Position numbers and translations under genes: made by a program
Source of the DNA: Granulicella sp. L60
GTDB lineage: Bacteria; Acidobacteriota; Terriglobia; Terriglobales; Acidobacteriaceae
Assembly (NCBI RefSeq): GCF_009765825.1
Contig: NZ_LMUR01000011.1
Coordinates: forward strand, 1-64,000
Length of the DNA stretch: 64,000 nucleotides
Direction of reading: 5' to 3'
Notes under the pieces: model-generated
Seen by the model: the letters and a program-made list of their open reading frames with translations, nothing else
The model's database searches: none
What the model was told of the DNA's origin: nothing
Shown: piece after piece, positions 1 to 8,492 of the stretch
Layout of the letters: each line of letters opens with the position of its first letter
How positions within the stretch are numbered: position 1 is the first letter of the stretch

Positions 1-237
1 CAGAGCCTTCTTCTATCTCGCTTGCCTCTGGATCACAATGCGCAGGTGTTTATGAAACACGCTCTAGTAACCACCCCCGAAGCATGGGTTCCGGCTCTCG
101 GAGATTCAGCTTATGGGTTCCCTTATTTGTCAGGAGCGGGGAGGCTTATCGTCAAAGACGTAATCATGCTTGGGGCAGCGGTCGTTACGTTGGCGGACTC
201 GGCTAAGGCCTACCTCCGTCGCAAGTCGTCTTTGTGA
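1..237 (+). CDS. DUF417 (YkgB-like) membrane protein, 3' part
   Basis: The reading frame is open from base 1, so the gene begins outside the window. A TTG at 22 is only the first start-like codon inside it. The visible C-terminal part (about 78 residues) has the family's hallmark ending: a loop with TPEAWVPALG, then YLSGAGRLIVKD, then a hydrophobic helix ending LADSAKAYL. DUF417/YkgB proteins are small inner-membrane proteins of roughly 170-190 residues with four predicted helices. Their function is not established, although some are linked to reactive-chlorine stress. The tail RRKSSL is basic and presumably cytoplasmic. The family call is from memory of its C-terminal pattern. Confidence 0.7.
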   Translation, partial: QSLLLSRLPLDHNAQVFMKHALVTTPEAWVPALGDSAYGFPYLSGAGRLIVKDVIMLGAAVVTLADSAKAYLRRKSSL

Positions 238-707
238 TCGTTGGCATTCATGCAGCAAACCTTCCTGCTTAAAGTAAAGTGATTACCACGCAAGACGTCA
301 TAAGTGGAGATCCAGGACAAAAGTGATGGGCCGCCTCTTATTTGGTGTTAAGGTCGCTGCTGGATCTTTCGCTCCCGTTGCTATGGAAAGCAGTTGAAGC
401 GTTGAACATGCACGAAGATGTTATGTCAGATATTGAATGGGCAATTTGACATACGTGCATTTCCATAAATCCAGTGCATTCATGGAAGCTTTTGGTTTTC
501 ACTCTGATTAGAGTTGTTTAGAGATTACTTATGCCGAAACTTGAGGCATAGTCGCGACAAGAAAACGGCTATCGTCTCTGGATACCGGATAGTCGTGGAC
601 TCAATACATGGCCATGTCGATTCGCCGGTACAAAGGTATGTACTTGGGCGTGTATGCAGGATGCTATTGGAAAGTCAAATCGGCCCAAACGAGGAAAATA
701 AATCAAT
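238..707. other. intergenic region, nothing recognised
   Basis: About 470 bases between the DUF417 gene and the metallo-hydrolase. Short ORFs exist here (for example around 514-711), but they overlap each other, have no recognisable motif and lack convincing ribosome binding sites. The DNA is AT-richer than the flanking genes. No clear promoter, terminator or repeat was identified. Confidence 0.4.
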
Positions 708-1724
708 ATGAGGCATTTCTTAGAAAATCTCATCGTCATAGGGTGCAATCGTCCCCTTTCAAAGGTCCTTTATGCTGGCTTCGCATTGTGTCTCCTTGTA
801 CCACCTGCGTTCGCCCAGACTCCGCCGACTTCAGTGCAACCGTTGCCCTCAGGTATTATGCCAAATGATTATTTTCATACGGGCGCAGGGGCTCATTATC
901 TTCGCAGAGCAGAGGGTGATCTGGTAACAGAAAAGTTGCGTGGAAATATCAGCGTAATAATGGGATCTGGAGCCAACGTCATCATTTTATCCGGAAAACA
1001 AGGAAAGTTTCTCGTTGACGCGGGCATTGGGGTGTCAGAGTCCAAAATGAAGGTCGCACTCAGCGCGATCAGTCCTACACCAGTGAAATACGTAGTGAAT
1101 ACTCATTGGCATTGGGATCATACTGATGGTAATGCTTGGCTGCATGAATCTGGCGCAACTATCGTCGCACAACGGAATACGCTGAAGCATTTGTCTCAAG
1201 CGACTCACGTTGACGATTGGAACTGGACGCTCCCACCTGTAACAGCCGATGCACGTCCGACTCTCCTAATAGATGACAGCAAGATATTCAGGTTCGGAGG
1301 GGACATAATTCATGTTGAACATTATGGTCCTGGCCATACCGATGGCGATGTATGGATCTATTTTGAAAAAGCAGATGTGATGGCTCTTGGAGATCTATTT
1401 TGGAATGGCAACTATCCATTTATTGATAACCAGGATGGCGGCAATATCAACGACGCGATCAAATGGGCCGACAAAGCAGTCGAACGCACTACCGATAAGA
1501 CAATTATGATTCCCGGCCACGGTCCAGTCGGCACACGCGCTCAGTTGATTGAATTTCGCAATATGCTCGTAACAGTACGCGACAACATAGCTGCACTGAA
1601 GCGTCAGGGCAAATCAATAGATGAAGTAGTTGCTGCAAAACCAACGGCAGCGTTTGACGATAAGTGGGGACGTTTTGTGATCGCTCCGGCCCACTTTACC
1701 AGGTTGGTCTACGCCGGCTTGTGA
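708..1724 (+). CDS. secreted metallo-beta-lactamase-fold hydrolase
   Basis: A 338-residue zinc hydrolase of the MBL superfamily. The N-terminus has a basic n-region and a hydrophobic core ending at AFAQ (about residue 37), so export is likely. The zinc motif HxHxDH is H133-W-H135-W-D137-H138. Further ligands expected in the family are visible: H210 in GPGHTDG, the aspartate in ALGDLFW, and H271 in PGHGPVG. The fold looks complete. The layout resembles the cyclase/glyoxalase-like and PQQ-relay hydrolases rather than a proven beta-lactamase, and the substrate is unknown. The start is supported by GAGGA at 691-695, although the spacing is long. An AhpD-like gene follows on the same strand 137 bases later. 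Confidence 0.85.
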   Translation: MRHFLENLIVIGCNRPLSKVLYAGFALCLLVPPAFAQTPPTSVQPLPSGIMPNDYFHTGAGAHYLRRAEGDLVTEKLRGNISVIMGSGANVIILSGKQGKFLVDAGIGVSESKMKVALSAISPTPVKYVVNTHWHWDHTDGNAWLHESGATIVAQRNTLKHLSQATHVDDWNWTLPPVTADARPTLLIDDSKIFRFGGDIIHVEHYGPGHTDGDVWIYFEKADVMALGDLFWNGNYPFIDNQDGGNINDAIKWADKAVERTTDKTIMIPGHGPVGTRAQLIEFRNMLVTVRDNIAALKRQGKSIDEVVAAKPTAAFDDKWGRFVIAPAHFTRLVYAGL

Positions 1725-1861
1725 ACTTATGAGATCAGAGCTCTTCGTTACAAATCAGCATAGAGACTACGTTACAACGTCAATATCGCTCTAATTGAAG
1801 GCCAGGACTTCGGAAGGAGCGATTTAAAAACGATCCTTGGATCACATAATGGAGAATATCA

Positions 1862-2398
1862 ATGCCGCGCATTTCGCCAGTTCTTGGATCAGCCGATGCA
1901 GCTGTTACAGCAATTCTCGATGACATAAAGGCCCGGAGGGGCAAAGTGCCGAATGCTATGGCTACCCTCGCCCAGTCTTCTGCTGCTTTCAACGGCTATC
2001 ATGCTTTTTCGAAAGCCCTTATGAGGGGTCGTTTGACGAGCCGCCAGCGAGAGATCGTAGCTCTGGTAACCGCACAGGCAAACGCCTGTCAGTATTGCCT
2101 CTCGGGTCACACTCAAACCGCAGCGACTGTAGGCTTAAGTTCCTCCGAAATTCTCAATGCCCGGGCTGGAAAGAGCGGCAATGCACTGGACAATGCCATT
2201 GCGACGTTTGCCGTGAAGGTAATTCAGCACAAAGGCCTGGTAGACGATGCAGATCTTGCGGTTGCGCGAGAGGCTGGTGTTGACGATGGTCTGATGGTTG
2301 AAGTTATTGCCAATATTTCCCTGAATACCCTCACGAATTACAACAATCGCCTTGCCGACACGGAGATCGACTTTCCTGCAGTGCAGGTTGAGCTATAA
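1862..2398 (+). CDS. carboxymuconolactone decarboxylase / AhpD-like protein
   Basis: A 178-residue all-helical protein of the CMD/AhpD family. The redox motif C76-Q-Y-C79 is followed by H83 in the typical C-x-x-C-x-x-x-H arrangement after the stretch VTAQANA. Family members act as peroxidase-like or alkylhydroperoxidase-like enzymes using the CxxC pair. The start ATG has GGAG seven bases upstream. It lies downstream of the secreted MBL hydrolase on the same strand. The gap of 137 bases makes co-transcription possible but unproven. No signal peptide is seen, so it is cytoplasmic. Confidence 0.85.
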   Translation: MPRISPVLGSADAAVTAILDDIKARRGKVPNAMATLAQSSAAFNGYHAFSKALMRGRLTSRQREIVALVTAQANACQYCLSGHTQTAATVGLSSSEILNARAGKSGNALDNAIATFAVKVIQHKGLVDDADLAVAREAGVDDGLMVEVIANISLNTLTNYNNRLADTEIDFPAVQVEL

Positions 2399-2722
2399 AC
2401 GATTCTGGGTAATTGGTTGCCGATTGGGCTGATAGCAATCCCGTGGGTTACTATTCCCAGTGGATGTGGCTGCATGGACATAAATCAACCACATCTGCTG
2501 ACTGCCAATTGAGATGGAGCGATAGCCACCCTCGACTCTTTCAATCGAATGCGGCAGGCAGTCTTCGCAAGAGGGCTGACGTATCGCACCCGATTCTCGC
2601 CAGCAATTACACATCCGCCAAAAGGAAACCGAGGCTGTTGGTCTCACCATTTGATCGGTGATGTAAGAATGGTACGCAGCACTGGCAGCAGCGAAGCACG
2701 TTCCATGCGAGAGCTGATGGGC

Positions 2723-3442
2723 TCATTTCATGTGCCTTGGAAAATAAAGATTGAGAATGAATCCTGCAGCGTTAATCTGCTGATTAGGTCGGGGTCCCGT
2801 GTCGTTATCATGTTCGTAATAGGAATCGAGATCGAGGTGTCTACTGAGTGGCAGCAGACAGCCTACGTCGAGGCGTGTGTTACTCCACTTTCCATACCTA
2901 CTGGTATGGAGGAATTCGACGCTGGCATAAGGGCCGGGATGATAGGAGCGAATCGTGAAACGGCGTTCCATGGTTAATCGATTGCGATAGCGCCAGTCAA
3001 GACTGCCGTCGGTCCGATCTATATCGGCGCGGTTTCGGTCGGTAACTAATATATGCCCCCATAAGGGCAGATGGACTTCTACAACTGGATCCACTCGACT
3101 AGTTGTAGGTTTGCCCGGATAGATGAGTTTCCGGTAACCAATTGACATCGTGAGGGGTACGGATTTTGTCTCATCAAGATTGAAGAGTGTGACCTCTCTG
3201 AGAATGCGAATCGGCTTCAGGTAAAACTCTATGCTGGGCCCCAACTCCGTACCAATGAGTCCACTATCGTCCAGCATCCGTTTATCCTGAAACACGAGGC
3301 GAACATTTAAGTTCAATCCGACATGAACATCTAATTCGGGCAAAGACTCGGTCATCGCCGACTTTTGGGCGCGCCCAGGAATACACAATAGCAATACGAG
3401 GGAAGCTCCGATAAACCTCGGACCGATAATGCGCTTCATCAT
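2723..3442 (-). CDS. DUF2490-type outer-membrane beta-barrel protein
   Basis: A 239-residue exported protein. Residues 1-25 form a signal peptide (cleavage near GRAQ). The rest alternates short amphipathic beta strands with acidic or aromatic turns and ends in a strand finishing FPRHMK. It resembles DUF2490 proteins (putative outer-membrane barrels with a WRYRNR-like segment). Last gene of a minus-strand trio with DUF302 and DsrE genes (43 and 70 base gaps). AGGA lies just upstream of two adjacent ATG codons (3442 and 3439), and either could be used. Function unknown. An outer-membrane role is inferred from the sequence pattern. Confidence 0.6.
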   Translation of the reverse strand: MMKRIIGPRFIGASLVLLLCIPGRAQKSAMTESLPELDVHVGLNLNVRLVFQDKRMLDDSGLIGTELGPSIEFYLKPIRILREVTLFNLDETKSVPLTMSIGYRKLIYPGKPTTSRVDPVVEVHLPLWGHILVTDRNRADIDRTDGSLDWRYRNRLTMERRFTIRSYHPGPYASVEFLHTSRYGKWSNTRLDVGCLLPLSRHLDLDSYYEHDNDTGPRPNQQINAAGFILNLYFPRHMK

Positions 3443-3484
3443 TTTTCCTGGAGCGCGCCCATGTCAAATTACCAGACGGCGTAA

Positions 3485-3943
3485 TTACTCGGCAGCGCTA
3501 TTAGCCAATGCTTTGACGGCAGAGATATTCTGCACGAGGTTATCCGGCAGGTTGTGTCTCTCTTTTAAATATTGGGGGCTATTGTAGGAGAGCCAGACCA
3601 TTCCCTGGCTATCTTCCCAAACAAGAATCTTCAACGGGAGATCAAGAGCGATGCTGGGTGCGGCTAGCATCGGGGCCGTCCCTCCCTTGGGATTGCCGAA
3701 AATTAGAAGTTTAGTGGGGAGCATTGTTATGCCTACCTTTGCAGCTTCTCCGCTGTGATCGATCACAGCGAAGAGGGTGATCCCCTTCGATTGGAGAATA
3801 CCCTTGAGTTTATCGACGGTCTGGTCGACCGAGTGATTGCTGGAAACATTGATAATTCCGTTATTCGCCTGAGCGGGGTTATCGAATCCCCATGCCGGTA
3901 AAACAAACGCTAAGAGCAATGGAATTAAGTGCAAGTGTCTCAT
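3485..3943 (-). CDS. exported DUF302 family protein
   Basis: A 152-residue protein with a signal peptide (about residues 1-19, ending PAWG). It then has a DUF302 domain recognisable by SVDQTVDKLKGILQSKGI, FAVIDHS, LLIFGNPKGGTAPM, the IALDLPLKILVWED segment and a C-terminal YLKERHNL. DUF302 domains are small alpha/beta modules often found with sulfur-trafficking or stress genes. Their biochemical role is unknown. The start is well supported: AGGAG seven bases before ATG. It sits between an exported DsrE-like gene and a putative outer-membrane protein, all on the minus strand, suggesting one envelope-located module. Confidence 0.85.
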   Translation of the reverse strand: MRHLHLIPLLLAFVLPAWGFDNPAQANNGIINVSSNHSVDQTVDKLKGILQSKGITLFAVIDHSGEAAKVGITMLPTKLLIFGNPKGGTAPMLAAPSIALDLPLKILVWEDSQGMVWLSYNSPQYLKERHNLPDNLVQNISAVKALANSAAE

Positions 3944-4013
3944 GATTTATCTCCTGTACTTTCAAAATCAGATGTTGGTCTCAACGTGGAGTATGGCGAT
4001 ATAGGCCAGTCTT

Positions 4014-4523
4014 TTACTGGTAAATGAGGGTGTAACCCTGCTGCTCCAGTTGAGTTACTCTGATCATCGCGTCGGTATCTACCTTCACTCCGAAAATAAG
4101 GTCTGCATTGCCCCAATGATTGGCGTGGGCGGTGGCACCACATAATTCGACTTGCACACCCTCCTTCATCCATCCAGCGATAAGTGCCCCGTAGGGGTTA
4201 CCCGTTTTAACATGACGGTTGATGTTATAAGCCTCGTCATTCAGCACGAAATAGGCAGCATCTCCGTGAAGAACGGCAACAATCTGACCTTTGGTATTAC
4301 CATCGCGGAAATCATTGGCCAGCAAATTGAGGTCTCCTATGACAAAGGGCATATCGCCAAGGTAAACTGCATGGCCGATGTCGAACACAACATTAGCTTT
4401 TTCTAACTTTACGGGAATGTCTACATGAAGGGAATGCTCGGCGTGATCCTGTCCGCTCGCTGAACTTAGGCTAAGGAAAAGACAGGCGATCAGTATGGCC
4501 CCAAAAGATCTGTTCTTAAACAT
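4014..4523 (-). CDS. exported DsrE/DsrF-like family protein
   Basis: A 169-residue protein with a signal peptide ending near SASG. The mature part has the DsrE-like alpha/beta pattern: strand KANVVFDIG, GDLNLLANDF, IVAVLHGDAAYFVLND, GVQVELCGAT, and a final MIRVTQLEQQGYTLIYQ. DsrE/F proteins are sulfurtransferase-like subunits. One cysteine lies in VELCGATAHAN at the usual place, so sulfur relay is possible but not shown. The start has GGAG seven bases upstream. First gene of the DsrE/DUF302/DUF2490 trio. The same DsrE plus DUF302 pairing is common in bacterial envelope-stress or thiosulfate-related loci. Confidence 0.8.
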   Translation of the reverse strand: MFKNRSFGAILIACLFLSLSSASGQDHAEHSLHVDIPVKLEKANVVFDIGHAVYLGDMPFVIGDLNLLANDFRDGNTKGQIVAVLHGDAAYFVLNDEAYNINRHVKTGNPYGALIAGWMKEGVQVELCGATAHANHWGNADLIFGVKVDTDAMIRVTQLEQQGYTLIYQ

Positions 4524-5514
4524 AAGATTTCTCCGCGCATTGCTTTCTGGTTGGTTTCGGGATCATTGACGGGATTTTGAACAAAGGTTTAGCAATAGAG
4601 CTAATATTTCGAAGAACATATTGACAGGTTGAGGATGTATATATTCTGAATTCCAAAATGCTGTGGCGTTGCCACGTCTCACGCTTCACCTTACGGGTCT
4701 CGCTGAATAAAGTAGAGACGATCCTCGCCGAGTGCCATTATCTTTTAGTCACTTCTGGATTTGCTAAAAATTCCATCCCTCAATGTGCTTCAAGAACAGC
4801 CCGTGCGATTAACTCCTGCTTTGCAAATCTCCTGGAACGATTTCTCCTCGAGGTCACTGCCTGTTATTAGTGGGGCAAGATCGATAGAGATTACTTACTT
4901 GACTCTCAAACAGTGGATCAACCTCTAATTCTCAGGGATCCCTATAGATATCACCCCTTGCGAATATAAGTAGTGTAGAAAAAGCAAGGAAGAGCGTCTT
5001 TCGTGATCGAACCGAGACTTACGGAAATGCACGATTATGAGCTGGATCACATCGAAGGCTTCTTCCAAACTTTGGAGGGGTTAGCGGGTGCAGATTCCAA
5101 AGGTGAAGTTAGAATGCCTAGGTAGCTAGCCATACCGCCGACGATGATTCATTGGCACGTCCCTTCCGTGGGCCTGTCTCAGTTCTCAGGCATGTTCTAA
5201 GGAATAATTACTGCGTCACCAAGGGCCGAGAGAGAGTGCAATACAACAGGATTCATGGTCGTGCATTTATCCAAAATGTGGTTCGATCACGAAAGATTCC
5301 CTGTCTTTCTGCTCTTACACTAGATGTGGTTGCAGATGGCGAGTCCGAAGGGGGACGTGAAGAATGCGAGGTCGATGTAGCGTCGAAAATGACATAAGCG
5401 ATCTCCATCGCTTGCAAACTACGTGTCCATGATGCTCATGCGATTCGTATGGTGAAGTCTGACTTACTCTAGGGCCTATAGCTGCCGCGATCAATATCAT
5501 TTGGAGGAATCACA
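4524..5514. other. long non-coding stretch, nothing recognised
   Basis: About 990 bases. Two ORFs (around 4658-4870 and 5152-5397) have no family resemblance, no clear ribosome binding site and unusual composition, so I leave them out. The divergent promoters for the DsrE operon (left) and the alpha/beta hydrolase (right) must lie here, but I cannot place them confidently. The stretch may be decayed coding DNA. Confidence 0.35.
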
Positions 5515-6295
5515 GTGCTGAAACAAGTCACAACATTTGCGGCGGTATTACTCGCGTTCATTGCTTTGCCGGAAGCTAAGCCTGTGTTCGCACAGAACGC
5601 TCCGGCAAAGAATATTGTCCTCGTGCACGGTGCCTGGGTCGACGGGTCCGGATGGAAACCGGTTTACGCTATTCTTGTCAAAGATGGGTATAAGGTTTTC
5701 GTCGTGCAGGAACCTCTTACCTCATTTGAGGCAGATGTAGCCGCGACGCGACGCATTCTTGCTATGCAGTCCGGGCCAACTGTGCTGGTCGGTCATAGCT
5801 ACGGGGGGAGCGTGATCTCGCAAGCCGGCACTGATTCCCACGTTGTCAGCCTGGTCTATGTCGCGGCCCATATGCCCGATGCTGGCGAGAGTGAATCAGC
5901 GGATGGCAAGAAAATTCTCTAGCGATCTAGCTAAATCTCGATTCATCAAGTCCACTTCTGACGACTTCAACTATCTCGATCAGGTCGCTTTCCCTTCATA
6001 CTTTGCTGCGGATCTTCCTCAGGCTCAAGCTAAGTTTGAGGCCAACTCGCAAATATTGACTTCAATTTCGAACTTTGCTGGCATCGTCACGACACCAGCG
6101 TGGCGCGTTAAGCCAAGTTGGGTGATCGTTGCTGGTGCAGACCGGATCATCAATCCCGAGCTCGAGCGTTGGTACGCTAAGCGAGCCAATAGCCATACAT
6201 TGGAGATCACCGGTGCGAGCCACTCTGTGTACGAGTCTCATCCCAAAGAGGTAGCGGCGATCATCGAAAAGGCAGCGCAGGCAGCTTCCCGATAG
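5515..6295 (+). pseudogene. alpha/beta hydrolase, frameshifted
   Basis: The first frame (from GTG 5515, with GGAGG seven bases upstream) encodes a signal peptide ending VFAQ, the oxyanion strand IVLVHGAWVDGSGW and the nucleophile elbow GHSYGG. It stops at 5922. The next frame continues without homology loss from about 5909 (KFSSDLAKSRF) to the stop at 6295. It includes the acid and histidine region (VIVAGADRIINPELERW, then GASHSVYESHP). Removing one A from the A-run near 5909-5912 restores one 259-residue protein. The intact family (AB hydrolase 6, esterase-like) needs both halves. This is either a true inactivating mutation or a homopolymer sequencing error. All catalytic parts are otherwise preserved, which favours a recent event or an error. 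Confidence 0.85.
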
Positions 6296-6713
6296 CATTC
6301 ACTGTCTAATGGAAACCTGAATGTGGATATCCAAGGCAAATGCGTCTTGTACTTTCCCTTTGAGGGTATCGCCTGCAGACCTATATTCGAACCGTTACCG
6401 AAACCGAGAAAGATAGATCTATATCTTCGTAGCACCGTAAACGATGTTCCGAAGGATGCGAGGTAGCGATGGCTAATATATGGCTAATGTGTAGATGAGG
6501 CCAGAGCTTTGTGCCTGATGCTTGGGAAACTCTCCTGCTTGCCCCAACTCGTTCAAGCTGACGAGAGAACTTGTGCACCTCCCTTACTCAACAGCGAGGA
6601 CAGACATCAACGAGCCTCATTGTCACTAAAGCTTTATTAAGGGATGGACATCAATTAATAACATGTCCACACGATGTCCCCAGAGGACAAGCTAGACCGT
6701 TGCGCTCGAAGCT
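6296..6713. other. intergenic region, nothing recognised
   Basis: About 420 bases between convergent genes (hydrolase on plus, GMC oxidoreductase on minus). No gene, obvious terminator hairpin or repeat family was seen, apart from a short tandem ATGGCTAAT near 6470-6488. Confidence 0.35.
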
Positions 6714-8327
6714 TCAGACGCCATGGTGGCTTCGTATGGCGTCGCTTGCTCGCTCTCCAATCACCACGGAAGGTGCCATCGTGTTGCCAGTGGTGATACG
6801 GGGAAGCACCGAAGCATCGGCAATTCGAAGTCTCTGCACTCCATGTACCAACAAATCGCCTCCGACTACCGACATGTCGTCCTTACCCATCTTTGCCGTG
6901 GAACTCTGGTGCCAGAAAGTTTGTACGGTACGTCGGAGATAGTCTTCCATGCCTCTATCGTCGAGATTCCCGGGTTCCAGTTCGCGACCAGCGAATGCTC
7001 GCAGAGAAGGTGACCTCCCTAACTCGCGACAGAACTTGAGGGCCGTGAGGGCTGCAGTTCTATCCATGGGATCGGACAAGAGGTTTGGCTCGATACGCAT
7101 GCCGTCCGAGGCATTCGGACCGGTCAAGAGCAGTTGGCCACGGCTTCGAGGCTGGAGCACGGCCGACCGAATTCCCCAGACCATACTTTTTGGTCTAGCT
7201 CCTCCATTCTCCGTGGCAAGAGGGCGTGCAATCAGGTACGCAGCTATGTCAGGCGTAAGTTTCTCAGGAGCGCTTTTCCATAGAGCAATAGCCTGGGTCA
7301 ACACTGAAGTCGATTCGGGGACCTCCGGTGCTTCCCAGAGACAACCCGATAACGGATGGTCCTGGAGGTTCTGGCCAACACCGGGCAGGTGGTTAATGAC
7401 AGGTATACCAAAACGGATGAGTTGGTCGCGTGGACCAATTCCAGACTGCATCAGCAGCTTTGGAGTTTGTATCGCTCCAGATGAGACGACAACTTCTACA
7501 CCCGCCTGTACGGTGACTACTTTGCCCAGATGAATGAATTCCACGCCCGTTGCCTTATTGTCAGAGAATAGGATCTTCGTGACAAGTGCTCTTGTCAGTA
7601 CGGTTAGATTGGGACGGTCCATTACGGGATAGGTGTAGGAGCGAAAGATGGACTGGCGGCTTCCATCATGCACATTCAACTCGGCTATGGAGCAACCGCT
7701 ATCGGCTTCCATTAAAGGACCATTCTGAGAGTCGAATCGTGGGATTCCGGCAGACACTACCGCTTCTAGAAAGGCGGGCGCTAAAGGTGCATTGCGATTA
7801 GGCGTTATATATACCTGACCCCTGTGTCCGCGGTAATTAATATCGGCTTCTCCGCGCCAGTCCTCGATCCGGTGATATAGCTTGCGGACAGCTTCGTGGC
7901 ACCACGCCGAATCCCCAGTACATTCTGCAAAGAAGTCCCAGTCACTCTTGTGACCTACGAGCCATACACACGCGTTGATGCTGGAACCTCCACCAAGAAC
8001 CTTGCCCATTGGGTATGGTAGGGTGCGCCCTAGAAGATGCTTTTCTGGCTGTGTTTCGAACTGCCAGGCAAGATCAGATTTAAGCGTCGACGGCCAGAGA
8101 TTGGGATTTGTGCAGGAAGGTAAATCATCACTTCCTCCGGCCTCCAGCAGCAGTACTTTCACGTTCTCATTCTCTGCAAGTCGTCGAGCTATCACCGAAC
8201 CGGTACTCCCAGCTCCACAGATCACAAAGTCGTATGAGCTTAAGATATTCTCAGCTAAGCGCTGCTGATTCTGAGCCACTCGTAACGAGAAACTCGCATT
8301 CAAGTTAGATACTTTTGATGGTTCCAT
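6714..8327 (-). CDS. GMC-family FAD oxidoreductase
   Basis: A 537-residue flavoprotein of the glucose-methanol-choline family, most like bacterial choline/alcohol dehydrogenases. The N-terminal dinucleotide fold is FVICGAGSTGSVIARRLAE followed by LLLEAGG. The GMC signature region GKVLGGGSSINACVW follows. The C-terminal catalytic site has the histidine in FWHQSSTAKMG and the asparagine in TGNTMAPSVVIGERA. The ORF could extend 49 codons upstream, but the start at 8327 has AAGGA nine bases before ATG and places the FAD motif where the family has it. It follows a condensation-like acyltransferase on the same strand (165-base gap), so the two may act on the same alcohol or acyl product. Substrate unknown. 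Confidence 0.9.
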   Translation of the reverse strand: MEPSKVSNLNASFSLRVAQNQQRLAENILSSYDFVICGAGSTGSVIARRLAENENVKVLLLEAGGSDDLPSCTNPNLWPSTLKSDLAWQFETQPEKHLLGRTLPYPMGKVLGGGSSINACVWLVGHKSDWDFFAECTGDSAWCHEAVRKLYHRIEDWRGEADINYRGHRGQVYITPNRNAPLAPAFLEAVVSAGIPRFDSQNGPLMEADSGCSIAELNVHDGSRQSIFRSYTYPVMDRPNLTVLTRALVTKILFSDNKATGVEFIHLGKVVTVQAGVEVVVSSGAIQTPKLLMQSGIGPRDQLIRFGIPVINHLPGVGQNLQDHPLSGCLWEAPEVPESTSVLTQAIALWKSAPEKLTPDIAAYLIARPLATENGGARPKSMVWGIRSAVLQPRSRGQLLLTGPNASDGMRIEPNLLSDPMDRTAALTALKFCRELGRSPSLRAFAGRELEPGNLDDRGMEDYLRRTVQTFWHQSSTAKMGKDDMSVVGGDLLVHGVQRLRIADASVLPRITTGNTMAPSVVIGERASDAIRSHHGV

Positions 8328-8492
8328 CAAAAAACGTCCTTGCTCTCTTCCCTTATCTATAGAAACCCACCATATGCGCACTAGGTTCAATCTCCAAGAG
8401 CGCAACCGTAACCAAGGACCGCAGTACAGCGGCAAAGCTCTTACAAATCGTGATCCAATCTCGTGAGAGGGCATGGAGACGCCGTCGAATCG

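Noticed and set aside
4658..4870. 70-residue ORF in the long gap before the hydrolase
   Set aside because: No homology recognised, no ribosome site and atypical composition.
8328..8474. Forty-nine-codon N-terminal extension of the GMC oxidoreductase
   Set aside because: The extension is Arg/Trp-rich and unlike the family. A good ribosome site supports the internal ATG at 8327.
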